A stretch of 64,000 nucleotides of DNA. It comes from Cupriavidus gilardii. GTDB taxonomy: Bacteria; Pseudomonadota; Gammaproteobacteria; Burkholderiales; Burkholderiaceae. Position 1 is the first letter of the stretch, and each line of letters begins with the position of its first letter. The notes under the pieces are model-generated. The model had not been told where the DNA came from. It saw only the letters and a program-made list of their open reading frames with translations, and did not search any database. Positions 55,274-63,983 of the stretch are shown here, piece after piece. The stretch is from positions 62,001 through 126,000 of the forward strand of contig NZ_JABTYE010000013.1 of the NCBI RefSeq assembly GCF_013314895.1. Reading direction: 5' to 3'. The position numbers were made by a program, and so were the translations under genes.

Positions 55274-56467
55274 TCAGCGCGGCGGCTGCGCGGCGCGCTG
55301 CCGCGCCCGCTCCTCCCAGCCCGGCGGCACGACGAATCCGCGCGAACGTTCGCGCCACCAGCCCGGGGCCGAGGCGCCGGCCGGCTCCATCTCGCAGATC
55401 ATCACCGGGGACTCGCGCCGCCAGGCCAGTTCCCGATGGGGTTCGGCGAACCGCGCCGCCAGCGCATCGTGCAAGGTCTCGAACGATTCGGTGTCGTGCT
55501 CGGGCACCAGTGCGGGCGACAGCCAGCGAGCCCGCGGCAGCCGATGCCAGCGTACTGCCAGCGCCGACGCGGAAGCGCTCAGTCCCGCCGATTGCGTATG
55601 GACGCGCTGGTCCCGCCGCACCCGCTGCGCCCACTGCTCGAGCGTCGACCACCAGCCGCGCAGATGATCGGGATTCAGCCCCAGACCGTCGAGTCCGGCC
55701 GGCATCCGTCCATCGCGATAGAACAGCCAGCCGAGCAGATAGATTTCGCTGCGATCGACGCGGGCGCCCAGCAGCGCCTCGGCCTCCGGCGTGCGCGACA
55801 GCGGCAGCTGCCGGCGAACGATATGCGACAGCTTGTCGCCGAGCCGGTCCACCAGATTGGGACCGACGAAGGCCTGCAGCCATGGGGCGCGCCCGATCTC
55901 CACGGGCGCCGCCGCGGTCGACGCATCGCTGCCGGGCTCCACCAGCAGATAGAACTTGGCGGCCATTTCCCAGTGCACCAGCTGACCGGCGCCGCCCGCC
56001 AGCTCGCGCCAGACGAAGTCCAGCTCGCCCAGCGTCTGCACGCCGTGGCCGCCATGCCGGCGCACCGGCAGGTTGGAGGCGACCAGCTCGATGCCATTGC
56101 CGTGCGCCAGCGCAAAATGCAGCAGCCGTTCGGCATGCCGGCCCAGGCGCAGGCTGCGCGCGGCCGGGGCCAGCGCTTGCACGGCGCCCGGCAAGGCAGA
56201 CAATTCCTCGATGGTGGGCGGCAGCTGGCCCGGGTCGGCGCCCGCCAGCCAGCGCTGCCATGCGGCAAGGGCCGCCGGCGGCCAGCTCGCCAGCGCGGCA
56301 CCGCCGGGGCCCGCCAGTGCGGCCAGATCGTCCGGCAAGCGGCTCAACAACGGTGGCGCCAGCGTGCACCAGGCCAGATCGCGCACGCGCGCCGACGTGG
56401 CGGCGCGCCACAGCGGCTCGGCCGTGGTCGCGCCGGCGCCCGCCAATTCAGTGACCGGCTCCCGCAT
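55274..56467 (-). CDS. DUF1853 family protein
   Basis: The 397-residue protein fits DUF1853: VRDLAWCTLAPPLL near the start, LRLGRHAERLLHFALAHG, then TLGELDFVWRELAGGAGQLVHWEMAAKFYL. The last block, with its E-x-D and E-x3-K residues, resembles PD-(D/E)xK nuclease-type cores, so a nuclease-like fold is possible; function is unknown. A C-terminal region has RSRGFVVPPGWEERARQR. I use ATG at 56467; a GTG at 56482 is possible. The start overlaps the udg 3' end by 20 bases, indicating cotranscription. Confidence 0.85.
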   Translation of the reverse strand: MREPVTELAGAGATTAEPLWRAATSARVRDLAWCTLAPPLLSRLPDDLAALAGPGGAALASWPPAALAAWQRWLAGADPGQLPPTIEELSALPGAVQALAPAARSLRLGRHAERLLHFALAHGNGIELVASNLPVRRHGGHGVQTLGELDFVWRELAGGAGQLVHWEMAAKFYLLVEPGSDASTAAAPVEIGRAPWLQAFVGPNLVDRLGDKLSHIVRRQLPLSRTPEAEALLGARVDRSEIYLLGWLFYRDGRMPAGLDGLGLNPDHLRGWWSTLEQWAQRVRRDQRVHTQSAGLSASASALAVRWHRLPRARWLSPALVPEHDTESFETLHDALAARFAEPHRELAWRRESPVMICEMEPAGASAPGWWRERSRGFVVPPGWEERARQRAAQPPR

Positions 56468-57341
56468 CGCTGCCGCCGGCACCGCCGGCCCGTGGAGCGT
56501 CGAGCTGACCGGCCGCGGCAGCCGGATCGTTCTGCCGGTAGACGTCGCGCGCCAGGCACAGGTCTTCCCACGCGCGCGCCTTGTCGGTGAGCGTGCGCAG
56601 CAGATAGGCCGGGTGGTAGGTCACGACCACCGGGATGCCTTCGTAGCGATGCACCGTGCCGCGCAGCTTGCCGATCGGCGTGGTGGTGCGCAGCAGGGTC
56701 TGCGCGGCGAAGCGGCCCAGCACGACGATCAGGCGCGGGCGCACCAGCGCGATCTGCCGGCGCAGGAACGGCTCGCACTGTTCGACTTCGGCGGGCTCGG
56801 GATTGCGGTTGCCGGGCGGCCGGCACTTCAGCACGTTGGCGATAAAGACATTGCGCCCCCGCGCCAGCTGCAGCGACGCCAGCATATTGTCGAGCAGCTT
56901 GCCGGCCTGGCCGACGAAGGGCTCGCCCTGCCGGTCCTCGTTCTCGCCCGGCGCCTCGCCGATCAGCATCCAGTCGGCCTCGCGATCGCCGACGCCGAAC
57001 ACCGTCTGCGTCCGCGTGCTGCACAACTGGCAGGCGGTGCAACCGGCGACGCGCGCTTCCAGCGCCTGCCAGTCGAGCGCGGCAATGTCGTCGGTGCGCT
57101 CTGCGGTGCGCTCGGCGGCGCGGTCTTCGGAGCGGTCTTCGGCGCGGTCTTCGGCGCGGTCTTGGGCAAACTCGGGCGCAGACAGCAGCAAGTCCTCGTC
57201 CGGCAGGATCGGGATGACAGGCTGGCGCGGTGCCGCCTCGGCCGATGGCGCATTCGGCGCGACGGCCGGCGCCGAAGCATGACGCGGCACCCATTCGGTG
57301 CCGATGCCCAGTGCCTCGAGAAACAGCGCGCGCCGGTTCAT
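56448..57341 (-). CDS. Uracil-DNA glycosylase, family 4 type
   Basis: This enzyme removes uracil from DNA. The catalytic domain (about residues 95-270) has the family 4 pattern: cysteines for a 4Fe-4S cluster (CTACQLC, KCRPP and a later Cys), motif [35 protein letters not shown], and YHPAYLLR. The N-terminal 95 residues are a linker with six four-residue repeats (RAED type). The total of 297 residues is longer than typical family 4 enzymes. The ATG at 57341 overlaps the rimI stop by four bases, so tsaB-rimI-udg-DUF1853 looks like one operon. Confidence 0.93.
   Translation of the reverse strand: MNRRALFLEALGIGTEWVPRHASAPAVAPNAPSAEAAPRQPVIPILPDEDLLLSAPEFAQDRAEDRAEDRSEDRAAERTAERTDDIAALDWQALEARVAGCTACQLCSTRTQTVFGVGDREADWMLIGEAPGENEDRQGEPFVGQAGKLLDNMLASLQLARGRNVFIANVLKCRPPGNRNPEPAEVEQCEPFLRRQIALVRPRLIVVLGRFAAQTLLRTTTPIGKLRGTVHRYEGIPVVVTYHPAYLLRTLTDKARAWEDLCLARDVYRQNDPAAAAGQLDAPRAGGAGGSDAGAGH
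57087..57158 (-). repeat. Coding 12-bp repeat, 6 units, in the glycosylase linker
   Basis: Six 12-base units encode [20 protein letters not shown] and RTDD in tandem. The result is an alternating-charge linker before the glycosylase domain; length changes would stay in frame. Confidence 0.85.
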
Positions 57342-57898
57342 GCCGATTCCTCCGGCGCCTGGTCCTGCTGCGCACCCCAGTGGCGGCGCAGCACCAGCGC
57401 ATCCTCGCGCGCGCCGCCGGCGGCCGGGTAATAGCCCTTGCGCCGACCGATCACCTCGAATCCGGCGGCCTCGTACAGCGCCAGCGCCGCGGTATTCGAT
57501 GGCCGGACTTCGAGCAGCACATTGGGCAGACGATGCTGATGCGCGGTCGCCAGCGCCACGGCCAGCAGCAGCTTGCCAAGGCCGCGGCGATGGCGCGCCG
57601 GTTCGATCGTGATATTGAGCAGATGCATCTCGTCGACCACCGGCATCAGCACCGCGTAACCGGCCAGCGCGCCGGCCGGGTCGCGCAGCGTCAGGCCGAT
57701 ATGGCCGGCCTTGACCGAGTTCTCGAAGTTGCCGCGGGTCCAGGGATGGCTGTAGGCGCGCTGCTCGATCTCGACCACCGCGTCGAGGTCGCGCGCGCTC
57801 ATGCGCGCCAGCGACCAGCCGCCCGGCAGGGTCGGCATATCGGGCACCGCGGGCCGCGCGCGGGTGCCGGTGCCGCTGTCGCCAAGCGTGGCGCTCAT
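57338..57898 (-). CDS. rimI: Ribosomal protein bS18-alanine N-acetyltransferase
   Basis: RimI acetylates the N terminus of ribosomal protein S18. The 186-residue GNAT protein has the acetyl-CoA loop RHRRGLGKLLL, the LLEVRPSNTAALALYEAAGF block typical of RimI, and GRRKGYYPA near the C terminus. An extra 25-residue N-terminal tail precedes the domain. It overlaps tsaB by four bases (ATGA) upstream and udg by four downstream; tsaB-rimI adjacency is widespread and supports the call. Confidence 0.94.
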   Translation of the reverse strand: MSATLGDSGTGTRARPAVPDMPTLPGGWSLARMSARDLDAVVEIEQRAYSHPWTRGNFENSVKAGHIGLTLRDPAGALAGYAVLMPVVDEMHLLNITIEPARHRRGLGKLLLAVALATAHQHRLPNVLLEVRPSNTAALALYEAAGFEVIGRRKGYYPAAGGAREDALVLRRHWGAQQDQAPEESA

Positions 57899-58692
57899 TG
57901 CCGCTCTCCGGTCGCCGCCAGCGAGGCGCGCCCCGCCGCCGCGGCCTGACGCTCGGCGACAGTCTGCGCGACCTTGTCGCGCAGGTACAGCGGCGCCGCA
58001 TCGGCAGCGGCCACGGTCTCGCCGCGCGCCAGCGCGCGCTGGGCGATCGCCACCACGGCAGCCGCATGCGGCATTGCACCCGATATCGTGCGAGCAGCCT
58101 GCGCGGCAACCTGCAGCCGCTCGCCATAGACCGTGACGCCGTTGCCGGCGAGCCAGAACGGCGCGGCGGGGTTCGGCACCGCCTCCGGGGGGATCACCCG
58201 CATCGGGCCGGCTTCCTGCCATTCGCCACGCACCGCATCCCAATCGAACAGCCCGGCATAGACTTCGTCCATGCGGGCGTCAAGGGCGACCAGCACCGGC
58301 ATGCCGGAGGGCAACACGTCGGCCGCGGGATCGCCCTCGCCTTCCAGGCCGGCACCGGGCACGCCGCGCACGCGTTCGGCGCACGCCATCAGGGTATTGA
58401 CCGGCACCACCGGCAGATCGGCACCGAAGGCCAGCCCCTGGGCGATGCCGCAGGCGGTGCGCAGGCCGGTGAACGATCCCGGGCCGGCGCCGAAGGCGAT
58501 CGCGGCGCAATCGGCCAGCCGGATGCCGGCCTCGGCCAGCAGTTCGCCGGCGGCGGGAAGGACCCGGGCCGACGAGCGCGGCCCGGTCTGTTCGTGGCGG
58601 GCCAGACAATGCAGGCCGCCAGTGGGCGTGGCGCGGCCAAGCGCAACCGAACACCACTCGGTGGAGGTTTCAACGGCAAGAATCCAGGACAT
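57895..58692 (-). CDS. tsaB: tRNA threonylcarbamoyladenosine biosynthesis protein TsaB
   Basis: TsaB supports TsaD in making t6A37 in tRNA. The 265-residue ASKHA-fold protein starts MSWILAVETSTEWCSVAL and has the family block GAGPGSFTGLRTACGIAQGLAF. The ATG at 58692 has no ribosome site. A TACAAT -10 lies only six bases upstream, so the message may be leaderless. First gene of the tsaB-rimI-udg run. Confidence 0.95.
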   Translation of the reverse strand: MSWILAVETSTEWCSVALGRATPTGGLHCLARHEQTGPRSSARVLPAAGELLAEAGIRLADCAAIAFGAGPGSFTGLRTACGIAQGLAFGADLPVVPVNTLMACAERVRGVPGAGLEGEGDPAADVLPSGMPVLVALDARMDEVYAGLFDWDAVRGEWQEAGPMRVIPPEAVPNPAAPFWLAGNGVTVYGERLQVAAQAARTISGAMPHAAAVVAIAQRALARGETVAAADAAPLYLRDKVAQTVAERQAAAAGRASLAATGERQ

Positions 58693-58698
58693 GCCGCG

Positions 58699-58704
58699 AT
58701 TGTA
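58699..58704 (-). promoter_or_regulatory. -10 element of tsaB, possibly leaderless
   Basis: TACAAT on the minus strand (58704-58699) ends six bases before the tsaB ATG, so the start site would fall at or next to the start codon. The -35 is poor. Confidence 0.4.
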
Positions 58705-58810
58705 TCCGCTGACCGCGGAACCGAAGCCGTCCTCGGTTTTTGCAGGGAGGGGTTCGGGTCCCGCGCAGCTATCATCGCGATTCGATCCCCCTCACTGCCC
58801 AGGAGTCACC

Positions 58811-59080
58811 ATGAGCGACCTGCAACAGCGCTTCGAGCAAGCGCAGAACGACGTCAAGCAACTGCCCGAGCGCCCCAGCAACATGACGCTGCTGCGCCTG
58901 TACGCGCTGTACAAGCAAGGCAGCGAGGGCGACGTCCATGGCGACAAGCCCGGCATGACGGACTTCGTCGGCCGCTACAAGTTCGAGGCCTGGGAGACGC
59001 TGAAAGGCACCAGTCAGGAAGAGGCGATGCAGAAGTACATCGAGCTGGTGGAAGAGCTGAAGTCGGGCGCGGCCAGCTGA
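58811..59080 (+). CDS. Acyl-CoA-binding protein
   Basis: The 89-residue four-helix protein binds medium and long acyl-CoA esters and buffers the cytoplasmic pool. The family signature is clear: RLYALYKQGSEGDVHGDKPG, FVGRYKFEAWETLKGTSQEEAMQKYIELV. AGGAG lies five bases before the ATG at 58811. Monocistronic, divergent from tsaB, followed by a strong hairpin. Confidence 0.96.
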   Translation: MSDLQQRFEQAQNDVKQLPERPSNMTLLRLYALYKQGSEGDVHGDKPGMTDFVGRYKFEAWETLKGTSQEEAMQKYIELVEELKSGAAS

Positions 59081-59090
59081 GCCCCACCGC

Positions 59091-59122
59091 CCTGTCGTCC
59101 CCACGCAGGCGGGGACGACAGG
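59091..59122. terminator. Perfect 12-bp inverted repeat between ACBP and MFS genes
   Basis: cctgtcgtcccc (59091-59102) pairs perfectly with ggggacgacagg (59111-59122) over an eight-base loop, ten bases past the ACBP stop and before the convergent MFS stop. It can terminate both ways. The sequence also resembles dispersed REP-like palindromes, but I see only one copy here. Confidence 0.6.
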
Positions 59123-59129
59123 ATCCTCG

Positions 59130-60623
59130 CTACTGTCCCACCTGCTCGGGCGCCTGCCGCGGCCGGATCCGCCAGGCGGCCAGGATCGCGGTCGCGATCA
59201 CCAGCCCCACCGCCAGAAAGGTCTCGTCGAAGGCGCGGATGCGTGCCGCGGCATCGGCCCCGGCCTGATTGCCGGCCAGCAGCGCGCCATGCGATTCGAG
59301 CCGCCATTGCAGGCCGACCCCGGCCAGGCTGACGCCGATGGCACCGCCGAGCTGGCGCACGAAGTTGATCACGCTCGATCCCTGCGCGATCAGCGAGAAG
59401 TCGACGCCCCGCATCGCGCCCAGCGACAGCGACGGCAGGATGCAGCCCAGGCCGATGCGGCCCAGCACCGCCAGCGCGACCAGCACGACATAGGGCGTCG
59501 CCAGCGAGCCCAGCGCCATCAGCAGGAACGATGCCGCCAGCAGCGCGAGGCCGACCGACACCTGGATATGCGGCGGCACGCGGCTGGTCAGGCGTCCCGC
59601 CAGGGCGATGGTCACCGCCAGCGCGATCCCGGCCGGCAGCAACACGAAGCCCGCCTGCGACGGCGAGTACTGCAGCGCCATCTGCATGTAGACGGGCAGC
59701 AGATAGGTCGAGCCGAACAGGCCGGCACCATAGATGAAGGCCACTACCGCGCCGGCCGAGAACTGCCGGTAGCTGTACAGCCGCATGTTCATCAGCGGGT
59801 CGGACGCGCGCAGCTGCCACAGCACGAACAGCACCAGCAGCAGCACGCCCAAGCCCGACAGCAGCAGGCCGGTGACGGTGTCCTCGCGCAGCTCGACCAG
59901 GCCGTTGAGCAGCATCACCGTGGCGACGCCGGCCAGCGCCAGGCCCTGCCAGTCGAGCGGTTTCCGCTCGCCCATCATCGCCGAATCGATCGCCATGAAG
60001 CGGCGCGCCATCAGCCCGGCGACGATGGTCAGCGGCACCACCACGAAGAAGATCGAACGCCAGCCGAACGATTCGACCAGGAAACCGCCGAGGCTCGGCC
60101 CCAGTGCCGGCGCCAGCACCACGCCGAAGCCGAACATCCCCATCGCCCGGCCCTGCTCGCGCTCCTCGAACACGCGCAGGATCAGGATATTGGGCAGCGG
60201 CTGCATGATGCCCGCGGCCACGCCCTCGGCCACGCGCATGCCGATCATCACGCCATAGCTGGGCGAGAAGCCGCCGACCATGCCGCCCACGCCCAGCAGC
60301 ACGGCGGCGCCGAGAAAGGTGCGGCGCAGGCCGTAGCGGTTCAGCAGCCAGGGGGTCAGCAGCATCGCCAGCGTCATCGCGATCATGAAGCTGGCCGCGA
60401 CCCATTGCGCGCGTTCCTGCCCCAGTCCGAAATGCCGGCTCAGGTCCGGCACCGCGACATTGACGATGGTCGACGACACGATCGACGACATCGTGCCGAT
60501 CATCAGCGTGATCAGCACCAGCCAGCGCAGCTTGTCGCCGTAGCGCTCGCGCAGGTACGCGCGCGTCGGGGCGCTGCGCGCCGGACCGTCGCCGGCGCGC
60601 GGCGGCAAGGAGTCCTCGCTCAC
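59130..60623 (-). CDS. MFS multidrug exporter, DHA2/EmrB type
   Basis: The 497-residue protein has about fourteen membrane helices and the DHA2 pattern: SSTIVNVAVPDLSRHFG in helix 1, WVAASFMIAMTLAML, LNRYGLRRTFL (motif A), and motif C (GFGVVLAPALGPSLGGFL). Substrate unknown. There is no adjacent EmrA-type membrane fusion protein. The start GTG at 60623 overlaps the DUF1857 stop by four bases (GTGA), so the two are translationally coupled. Confidence 0.9.
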   Translation of the reverse strand: MSEDSLPPRAGDGPARSAPTRAYLRERYGDKLRWLVLITLMIGTMSSIVSSTIVNVAVPDLSRHFGLGQERAQWVAASFMIAMTLAMLLTPWLLNRYGLRRTFLGAAVLLGVGGMVGGFSPSYGVMIGMRVAEGVAAGIMQPLPNILILRVFEEREQGRAMGMFGFGVVLAPALGPSLGGFLVESFGWRSIFFVVVPLTIVAGLMARRFMAIDSAMMGERKPLDWQGLALAGVATVMLLNGLVELREDTVTGLLLSGLGVLLLVLFVLWQLRASDPLMNMRLYSYRQFSAGAVVAFIYGAGLFGSTYLLPVYMQMALQYSPSQAGFVLLPAGIALAVTIALAGRLTSRVPPHIQVSVGLALLAASFLLMALGSLATPYVVLVALAVLGRIGLGCILPSLSLGAMRGVDFSLIAQGSSVINFVRQLGGAIGVSLAGVGLQWRLESHGALLAGNQAGADAAARIRAFDETFLAVGLVIATAILAAWRIRPRQAPEQVGQ

Positions 60624-61090
60624 CCCAGTCTTCCGAGGCTCGCCAGTTCACGGATCTTGCGCACCGTATCGAGATCGGCCTCGTGATAGGCGGACTTGAC
60701 GATCTCGGCGTAGCGGTCGTCGCCGCTGGCATCGACCGCCGGCATCGTGGTCTCGTAGGTGAAGCGCAGCAGCAGCGCGCCGGGGCCGGGCGTCTCGATG
60801 GTCATCGTCAGCGTGCCGCCGGCGTGGTCGGCGGTGGCGGCGGTCTCGTAACGAACCGAGCGGCGCGGTTCGAACACGACCCGGTCGCTGACCTCGGCCT
60901 TGCCGAAATGCAGCACGCGTTCGATCCAGTCGTCGCCTCGACCGGTGATTTCGGCGCGGTCCAGGCCGAGCACGAACAGCTCCGGCGACTGGCCGCGCAG
61001 CACCAGCCCCTGCCAGACCTGGTCCGCCGTCAGCGGGTCCAGCGACGGCGAGTTGGGGTCATTGATCTCTACCAGATGCTCGAAGCGCAA
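60620..61090 (-). CDS. DUF1857 (AtaL-like, START-fold) protein
   Basis: The 156-residue protein belongs to the SRPBCC/START-fold DUF1857 family: RFEHLVEINDPNSPSLDPLTADQVWQGL at the start, then VLHFGKAEVSDRVVFEPRRSVRYE and a C-terminal helix (SAYHEADLDTVRKIRELA). Such proteins bind hydrophobic ligands in a deep cavity. The start is TTG at 61090, with a GGGAG site about seven bases upstream. Coupled to the MFS exporter, it may bind or modify the same compound. Confidence 0.87.
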   Translation of the reverse strand: MRFEHLVEINDPNSPSLDPLTADQVWQGLVLRGQSPELFVLGLDRAEITGRGDDWIERVLHFGKAEVSDRVVFEPRRSVRYETAATADHAGGTLTMTIETPGPGALLLRFTYETTMPAVDASGDDRYAEIVKSAYHEADLDTVRKIRELASLGRLG

Positions 61091-61118
61091 CTTGATTCTC
61101 CCTCTTGCTCAAGCCGTC

Positions 61119-61124
61119 ATTATG
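61119..61124 (-). promoter_or_regulatory. Possible -10 of the DUF1857-MFS operon
   Basis: CATAAT on the minus strand (61124-61119), 28 bases before the TTG start. No good -35. Confidence 0.3.
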
Positions 61125-61157
61125 AGGGCCTCGCGCCGGCGCCGCATTCCGCAAAGC

Positions 61158-61180
61158 AAAAAGCCCGCGGATGCGGGCTT
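61158..61180 (-). terminator. Intrinsic terminator after aceB
   Basis: On the minus strand, a 7-bp stem (agcccgc / gcgggct, 61179-61173 with 61168-61162) with a four-base loop is followed by five T residues. It lies about 150 bases past the aceB stop. Confidence 0.8.
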
Positions 61181-61287
61181 GTCGAATGCATGCGAACCAC
61201 CAATGGGTTCTCCCTCTCGCCTCAGGGGAGAAAGGTTGGGGAGAGGTAGTCTTGACCCACGGCAGCGGCATGACCGCCGCGGCTTGC

Positions 61288-61325
61288 CCTCTCCCCCGCC
61301 GCTCTCCCGCGAGCGGGAGAGGGGA
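61288..61325. repeat. REP-like palindromic repeat, second copy
   Basis: A ccctctccc/cgggagaggg palindrome (core stem 61302-61309 with 61314-61321), closely similar to the element at 4301-4325. A further degenerate ccctctcgcc…ggggagagg copy lies at about 61211-61247. Located between aceB and its terminator. Confidence 0.6.
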
Positions 61326-61331
61326 ACCTCA

Positions 61332-62918
61332 TCAGATCTCTTCGTACAGCGGCAGCGTCAGGAATTCGGCGAACGATTCCGACGTCGACATCTGCTCGAA
61401 GATCTCCGCGGCGCGGTCGTAGGTCGTCGTGTCGCCACCGACCACTTCCTTGACCTTGGCCAGTTCCTCCGGAATCAGCGCGCGCACCATCTCGGCGGTC
61501 ACCTTGCGGCCGTCTTCCAGCACGCCCTTCGGCGAACGGATCCACTGCCAGACCTGCGAACGCGAGATCTCGGCGGTGGCGGCGTCTTCCATCAGGTTGT
61601 GGATCGGCACGCAGCCGTTGCCGGCCAGCCAGGCGCCCAGGTAATGGATGCCCACGTTGATGTTCATGCGCAGGCCGCCTTCGGTGATCGGCGTTTCCGG
61701 CTGGAAGTTCAGCAGGTCGGCGGCGGTCACGTTGACGTCCGGGCGCTGCTTCTCGAACTGGTTCGGCTTGTCGCCCAGCACCGCGACGAATTCCTTCATC
61801 GCCGGCTCGACCAGGCCCGGGTGGGCCACCCAGCCGCCGTCATAGCCATCGGTGGCGTCGCGGCGCTTGTCGCCGATGATGCCCTGCATCGCGATCTCGT
61901 TCTTCTCCGGATCGTTCTTGATCGGGATCAGCGCGCTCATGCCGCCGATCGCGGGCGCGCCGCGCTTGTGGCAGGTCTTGAGCAGCAGCAGCGCGTAGGC
62001 GCGCATGAACGGCGCGGTCATCGTGACCTTGGCGCGGTCGGCCAGGCAGAAGTTCTTGTCGGTCTTGAACTTCTTGATGCACGAGAAGATGTAGTCCCAG
62101 CGGCCGGCGTTCAGGCCCGCGCTGTGCTCGCGCAGTTCGTACAGGATCTCTTCCATCTCGAAGGCGGCCAGGATCGTCTCGATCAGCACGGTCGCCTTGA
62201 TGGTGCCCTGCGGCAGGCCGATCTCGTTCTGCGCCATCACGAAGATGTCGTTCCACAGGCGCGCCTCGAGATGGCTCTCCATCTTCGGCAGATAGAAGAA
62301 CGGGCCGGCGCCGCGCGCCACCTGTTCCTTGGCGTTGTGATACAGGAACAGCGCGAAATCCCAGATGCCGCCCGACACGCGCTGACCGTCGATGGTCACG
62401 TGCTTCTCGTCCAGATGCCAGCCGCGCGGACGAACCTGCAGCGTGGCGATCTTGTCGTTCAGCTTGTAGACCTTGCCCTTGGCCTCGAGCGTCAGCGTGC
62501 GGCGCACGGCGGCCTTCAGATTGACCTGGCCCTGCAGCTGGTTATGCCAGTTCGGGGTGTTCGAGTCCTCGAAGTCGGTCATGTAGCTGTCCGCGCCCGA
62601 GTTGAACGCGTTGATGACCATCTTCGCTTCGACCGGGCCGGTGATTTCGACGCGGCGGCATTCGAGCGCCTTCGGGATCGGCGCGATCTTCCAGTCGCCC
62701 TCGCGGATCGACCTGGTTTCCGGCAGGAAATCGGGGCGCTCGCCCGCGTCCAGGCGCTTGGCGCGCTCGACGCGCGCGGCCAGCAGCTGCTGGCGGCGCG
62801 GTTCGAAGGCGCGGTGCAGCTTGTCCACCAGGGCCAGCGCTTCCGGCGTGAGGATGTCTTCGTAGGCCGGCAGGATTTCGCCGGTGATCTTCATGCCCGC
62901 AGGCAACGTGATGGCCAT
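61332..62918 (-). CDS. aceB: Malate synthase A
   Basis: AceB condenses glyoxylate with acetyl-CoA to malate, completing the glyoxylate bypass for growth on acetate or fatty acids. The 528-residue TIM-barrel enzyme is of the A isoform: SYMTDFEDSNTPNWHNQL, RGWHLDEKHVTIDGQRVSG, YLPKMESHLEARLW, TVLIETILAAFEMEEILYEL and GRWDYIFS. ATG at 62918 has GGAG seven bases upstream; the TTG just before it does not. It lies 45 bases after a haloacid-dehalogenase gene on the same strand, likely one operon. Confidence 0.97.
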   Translation of the reverse strand: MAITLPAGMKITGEILPAYEDILTPEALALVDKLHRAFEPRRQQLLAARVERAKRLDAGERPDFLPETRSIREGDWKIAPIPKALECRRVEITGPVEAKMVINAFNSGADSYMTDFEDSNTPNWHNQLQGQVNLKAAVRRTLTLEAKGKVYKLNDKIATLQVRPRGWHLDEKHVTIDGQRVSGGIWDFALFLYHNAKEQVARGAGPFFYLPKMESHLEARLWNDIFVMAQNEIGLPQGTIKATVLIETILAAFEMEEILYELREHSAGLNAGRWDYIFSCIKKFKTDKNFCLADRAKVTMTAPFMRAYALLLLKTCHKRGAPAIGGMSALIPIKNDPEKNEIAMQGIIGDKRRDATDGYDGGWVAHPGLVEPAMKEFVAVLGDKPNQFEKQRPDVNVTAADLLNFQPETPITEGGLRMNINVGIHYLGAWLAGNGCVPIHNLMEDAATAEISRSQVWQWIRSPKGVLEDGRKVTAEMVRALIPEELAKVKEVVGGDTTTYDRAAEIFEQMSTSESFAEFLTLPLYEEI

Positions 62919-62963
62919 CAATGCTCTCCTGTAATCGATGGGGGTTGTGCCATGCCTGCCCTC

Positions 62964-63674
62964 TTATCCGTGCGCCACGGCGAGGCCGCGTGCGCGCACG
63001 AAATCGAGCAGGTCGTTCATGTCGTGCCCGGTTCCGGTCGGCTCGGCGTCGAGCCGCTCCGCCGGGTGGCCGGCACGGTTGATCCAGAACGTGGTGTAGC
63101 CGAACCAGGTCGCGCCGCATGCGTCCCAGCCGTTGGACGAGACGAACAGCATCTCGCGAGCCGGCACGCCGAAGGCCGCGGGACCGAGCGCGTAGGCGGC
63201 CGGTGCGGTCTTGTACTGACGCACCGCGTCGACCGACAGCACATGGTCGAACAGGCCCTGCATGCCCGCGCTCTTGACCGAGATATCGAGCATCTCCGGA
63301 TTGCCGTTGGACAGAATGCCCAGCGGCAGACCGGCCGCGCGCAGCCGGCGCAGCGCCCCCAGGTTCTCCGGGAAGGCCGACAGGCAGGCGTATTCCTTCA
63401 GCAGTTGCGCCTCGGCGGCCGTATCGAGCCGCAGATCCAGCCGCTGCGCCGCATAGCGCAGCGCGTCGACGGTGATCGCCCAGAACGGCTTGTACCAGGC
63501 GCCGTCGGGCGCGGCCATCGTGCGGATCCGCGTGTAATCGATCTGGCGATCGCGCCACAGCAGCGCCAGCGCCTCGCCCTTGCCGGGAAACAACTGCTCC
63601 GCGCGCGCCGTGACGGAGTACACGTCGAACAGCGTGCCATAGGCATCGAAGACGACGGCGCGGATCGGGTTCAT
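62964..63674 (-). CDS. Haloacid dehalogenase type II family protein
   Basis: The 236-residue HAD-fold protein has the nucleophile aspartate D10 in AVVFDAYGTLFDVYSV, LGILSNGNPEMLD, the lysine in QYKTAPAAYALG, and VSSNGWDACGATWFGYTTFWINR. These are features of (S)-2-haloacid dehalogenases. Being next to aceB, it may act on 2-halo or related short acids that yield glyoxylate-pathway intermediates, but the family also includes phosphatases. ATG at 63674. Confidence 0.9.
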   Translation of the reverse strand: MNPIRAVVFDAYGTLFDVYSVTARAEQLFPGKGEALALLWRDRQIDYTRIRTMAAPDGAWYKPFWAITVDALRYAAQRLDLRLDTAAEAQLLKEYACLSAFPENLGALRRLRAAGLPLGILSNGNPEMLDISVKSAGMQGLFDHVLSVDAVRQYKTAPAAYALGPAAFGVPAREMLFVSSNGWDACGATWFGYTTFWINRAGHPAERLDAEPTGTGHDMNDLLDFVRARGLAVAHG

Positions 63675-63794
63675 GGAAGGCAAGGATCGGAACGTCGGTG
63701 ACCGGGGTTGCGGGCCGCGGCCGAGGGCCGGCGTACCACGAATTCCGAGCATTGTAGGCAGGCGCTGCAGCGCGGCATAGCCGGCCCCGGTCAC

Positions 63795-63823
63795 TTGATC
63801 TTTTACTTTTGCCCTACTAATCT
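63795..63823 (+). promoter_or_regulatory. Plus-strand promoter of the gene at the right edge
   Basis: TTGATC (63795-63800) and TAATCT (63818-63823) are separated by exactly 17 bases. Transcription would start near 63830, about 155 bases before the GTG at 63984. The rest of the 309-base gap (63675-63983) holds no gene I can support. Confidence 0.45.
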
Positions 63824-63983
63824 TGGCGAACCGTCGGAAGATCCGAAACCAATATCGGTTCCGGCACTTGCCGCCGCTGGTCGGCACGTATCGCCAAGGC
63901 CGCTTTGCGTCGCGCGAGCCGCACCGGCCGCGCCAGCCGTGCCACCCGCAAGAAGCCGGACCGCCCCCATACGTCGGAGACAC

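Noticed and set aside
60900-63701. 933-residue plus-strand open frame
   Set aside because: Antisense to aceB, the dehalogenase and part of DUF1857; no recognisable domain.
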